Assembly (NCBI GenBank): GCA_001586965.3
Contig: LUCW03000302.1
Span: 1 to 32,500 of the forward strand
Length of the DNA: 32,500 nt
Direction of reading: 5' to 3'
From: Sphaeroforma sirkka
Taxonomy: Eukaryota; Opisthokonta; Ichthyosporea; Ichthyophonida
Made by a program: the position numbers and the translations under genes. This document shows, one piece after another, positions 30,491-32,500 of the stretch (position 1 is its first letter; every line of letters starts with the position of its first letter). The notes beneath the pieces are model-generated. The model was not told the origin of the DNA and did no database searches. It saw nothing but the letters and a program-made list of their open reading frames with translations.

Positions 30491-31117
30491 TCTCGTGACG
30501 TTAAATTTAACGATCGTGTATTCCCCACCTGAACAACTGTTGGTACTACCCCTCTTCCACAGTTTCTCACACCCAACGAAGACGTTCCTACTATTCGCGA
30601 GCTCACTCGGGCTTGCTATGCTACTGCGCCGCCTTCCACTAACCCTACGTATCCGTCCGCTACCACCGCCCAGCATACCTCTTCTCATATTCCTTCCTCC
30701 CCAATGGCTCCATCCGTCTCTCCTCTTTCAGGGGCGCTATCCCATTCAGCTTCGAGGTTCCACCAGTTTCAGGGGAGGGTTCCTCTCCTGACCACAGCCC
30801 AACTTCTCCGTCCGCTTCCGCCCCAACTCCAGGGGAGCCTTCAGCACTTGGTCACCAGACATGGAGAATACTGGCCTCCTTTACCTTGTTCGTCGCACAC
30901 CTTCTTTTCCACCCATCCCCCTGGATCTTTCCCACAAAGAATCTCTGCTTCGTCACAAACACGCCCTCTCGTTTGCTCATCCTTGTCGCAACCATTCCTA
31001 TTGATCGCAGTAAACCAGGATTGTTTACCAAGCATAAAACTACGGCCAAACAGCGGAGACTCAGCAAGGTTTATCCCAGCATCAACCAAGGAGAGAATCT
31101 AAACTCAGAGAGGGACA
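30491..31117 (+). pseudogene. Element E Ser/Pro-rich linker (fossil)
   Basis: Ser/Pro/Thr/Ala-rich coding-like sequence, C-rich on the plus strand, of the type found between copia integrase and RT. It ends without reaching recognisable RT motifs. Several overlapping frames are open because of the C/T-rich composition and do not represent separate genes. Confidence 0.6.
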
Positions 31118-31180
31118 CAGAAATATTTTAGATGGAATTATCTCGGAACCGAAATGCCGGGAGTATGGAATCATCAATAT
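31118..31180 (+). repeat. Orphan gag fragment homologous to element F gag
   Basis: The 60 bp from CAGAAATATTTTAGATGGAA resemble 31,906-31,965 (CAGAAATATTACAGATGGAA) at well over three quarters of positions, including TGCCGGGAGTA-GGAA. It is a scrap of a second copy of the same copia family, sitting just upstream of F's promoter region. Confidence 0.75.
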
Positions 31181-31381
31181 AGAATATCTCTGATGGGCAT
31201 AAAGGCATCCCTAACTTTCGGAGAAGTACAATCTAAGAGCATAAGGCCAAAGATTACAATGGAAGCCACAATCGTTGAAGACGTGGTGACGCTGCCTTTG
31301 GATTGGATCGTAGAATAAGTGAGAACCTTTTTCACCTTAAGAGGTGTTTTTTAATGGCTCAAGAATTACCAGTTCAATGCA

Positions 31382-31388
31382 TATAAAA
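31382..31388 (+). promoter_or_regulatory. TATA box of element F LTR
   Basis: TATAAAA, about 85 bp before the presumed LTR end and 116 bp before the gag ATG at 31,504, as expected for an LTR promoter. Confidence 0.6.
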
Positions 31389-31503
31389 GCAGGGACTCGA
31401 ATCAAATAAATCACAGCTATTCACTTAAAAGGTAAAACACTTTAAAATACTTCAATATCTGAGAACAATAACTTATCAGGTCTATTTTACCTCTACTTTG
31501 AGA

Positions 31504-32500
31504 ATGACAAGCTTCGATTTGAAACCAAAGGTTAAATTTCTAATTCTGGATAAGCCGGTCCAGTGGGACCAATGGAAAGCTCAATTGGATATGATCCTGA
31601 TGAAACGGGTCGCCTACAACTGATCGAAGCCGCTACACCACCCGACGACTACTATGAGACTCAACGTGAAACGTTTACTCAAGAGGATCGTGGAGCCGCG
31701 TCTGAGTCAATTTATCATACGATCTCTCGACGACCTCAACAGGAGTTTCTCCATATCATGAAGGAACCCTACGCGTTTTTCAAGGCATTGAAAACCAAAT
31801 TTAAGATTAGCACCCAGGGAGGAATCGGCCGTTTGAGAAAGGAGCTCTGGACAAAAATGTAGAAGAGTAACAAAACTTTGGAGGCCTTTATTGGTGATAT
31901 TAATTCAGAAATATTACAGATGGAAATTAATCTCGGAGCCGAAGTGCCGGGAGTACGGAAACATCATTACAACCGATACTCCAACAAACATGGAAATAAT
32001 TCCGAGGAACGACATCACCGTAATAGAGCTGATGAGTGCAAGTCTTACCGCAAGGACTATTCAACACCGAAATCTACACCCTACTCACGACGTGCCGACT
32101 ATCCGTCGAAGAAACCCAACTATCATCAAGATAAACGTAATGAATTTTACAGAAAAGCATCTAACGTAAGAGGATACTACTCGAGAGAGAAAATGCGCAA
32201 ACCTCCGAAAGTAACGTTTAATTTGGACAAGAATGATGAGCAAAATTCGAGTAGTGACGATGAAGGCGCTAGAGCATTCTCAGCAGTTGCCGACTATGTC
32301 GAATCTGACGTCGAATTATCGGATGATGACATGCCAGAAGCCATCATGGCAACCACCGAAAATTGCCCTGGATTTGGGATGAAACCAAACATCGAGCCGG
32401 ACGAGAGAGAACTATCAGATTTTATTCTAAACAATCCAACTTGTAGTTCGGAGGAAGACGACGGACCGCCAGGACTTTTACTCGACAGCTCTAGTGAGGA
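31504..32500 (+). pseudogene. Element F gag (fossil, incomplete at window end)
   Basis: Starts MTSFDLKPKVKFLILDKPVQ and WDQWKAQLDMILM, a copia gag N-terminus. It continues with ESIYHTISRRPQQEFLHIMK, YAFFKALKTKFKIS and LEAFIGDINSEILQMEINLG, the usual gag helices. A basic Tyr/Arg/Lys-rich stretch (31,960-32,200) and a highly acidic Asp/Glu/Ser tail (SSSDDEGARAF, ESDVELSDDDMPE, CSSEEDDGPPG) follow and remain open to the window end. The acidic tail after the basic domain is unlike D and E. The copy is broken. Confidence 0.75.

Larger units (their letters stand above)
25198..31117 (+). mobile_element. Element E: Ty1/copia retrotransposon, interrupted by element D (fossil)
   Basis: Plus-strand copia pieces lie on both sides of D. 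The left piece (25,198-25,361) encodes a coiled-coil-like stretch (ESSRLQDQVTTLRADLQAAH). The right piece (28,911 to about 31,117) has a copia gag (NFGNWLIGLRMELEHFGV), three zinc knuckles, an integrase part (SKLDDCALLGVYLGHD, 30,377 onward) and a long Ser/Pro-rich linker. RT and RNase H are not seen. That the left piece belongs to the same element is inferred from its position and from the shared ATCTC at both D junctions. The element is broken in many places. Its 3' limit is where a different gag fragment appears at 31,118. Confidence 0.7.
31181..32500 (+). mobile_element. Element F: Ty1/copia 5' end, runs off window (fossil)
   Basis: LTR-like sequence carries a TATAAAA box at 31,382-31,388 in GCATATAAAAGCAGG context and probably ends near 31,467 (GAGAACA). 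A primer-site candidate, ACTTATCAGG, follows at 31,471-31,480, and gag starts at 31,504. The start of the LTR is undefined because its partner is outside the window. The gag already shows a few breaks, so this copy looks dead. Age cannot be judged without the second LTR. Confidence 0.7.

Noticed and set aside
30450-31131. Several overlapping Ser/Pro/Leu-rich plus-strand frames as separate genes
   Set aside because: C/T-rich linker DNA of copia E stays open in several frames at once. None has a domain or start context.

Overview
This window looks like a gene-poor, repeat-rich stretch of a eukaryotic nuclear genome. The signs are long TA/TG microsatellites, two tandem-repeat satellites, a single convincing host gene, and a dense pile of LTR retrotransposon remains of both the Ty3/gypsy and Ty1/copia types. 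Nothing bacterial was seen: no operons and no ribosome binding sites. The host gene appears to be intronless and has a TATA-like element close upstream, which suggests a compact-gene protist or another unicellular eukaryote. I cannot name the species from sequence alone.

Layout. Positions 1-5,700 are non-genic: microsatellites, a 95-bp satellite of five copies, a 49-bp repeat of three copies, and a few decayed coding-like scraps. Positions 5,764-7,149 (minus strand) hold the host gene, a SLC38/AAAP-type amino-acid permease. From about 7,220 to 10,880 the sequence is AT-rich and intergenic, interrupted by the 3' end of a broken copia element (about 8,447-9,170, minus).

From 10,881 the window is a retroelement nest. 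Element A (Ty3/gypsy, plus strand, old, many breaks) runs from about 10,881 to 16,058 and resumes at 24,057-24,398. It is split by element B (chromodomain Ty3/gypsy, minus strand, 16,059-24,056). B has two nearly identical ~247-bp LTRs and a 4-bp target duplication, AGGT. Both A and B carry an NPPW-containing, DIRS-like methyltransferase-type domain between RNase H and integrase. B also carries two related GAGCTC-centred minisatellites between its integrase gene and its 3' LTR.

Positions 24,470-32,500 are copia territory. There is an RNase H end with its LTR (C), and a plus-strand element with three zinc knuckles (E). A minus-strand copia (D, 25,362-28,910, LTRs about 5% diverged) appears to have inserted into E. 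A further copia (F) starts at about 31,180 and runs off the window. The inferred order of events is A first, then B into A. Independently, E came first and then D into E. B is by far the youngest insertion.
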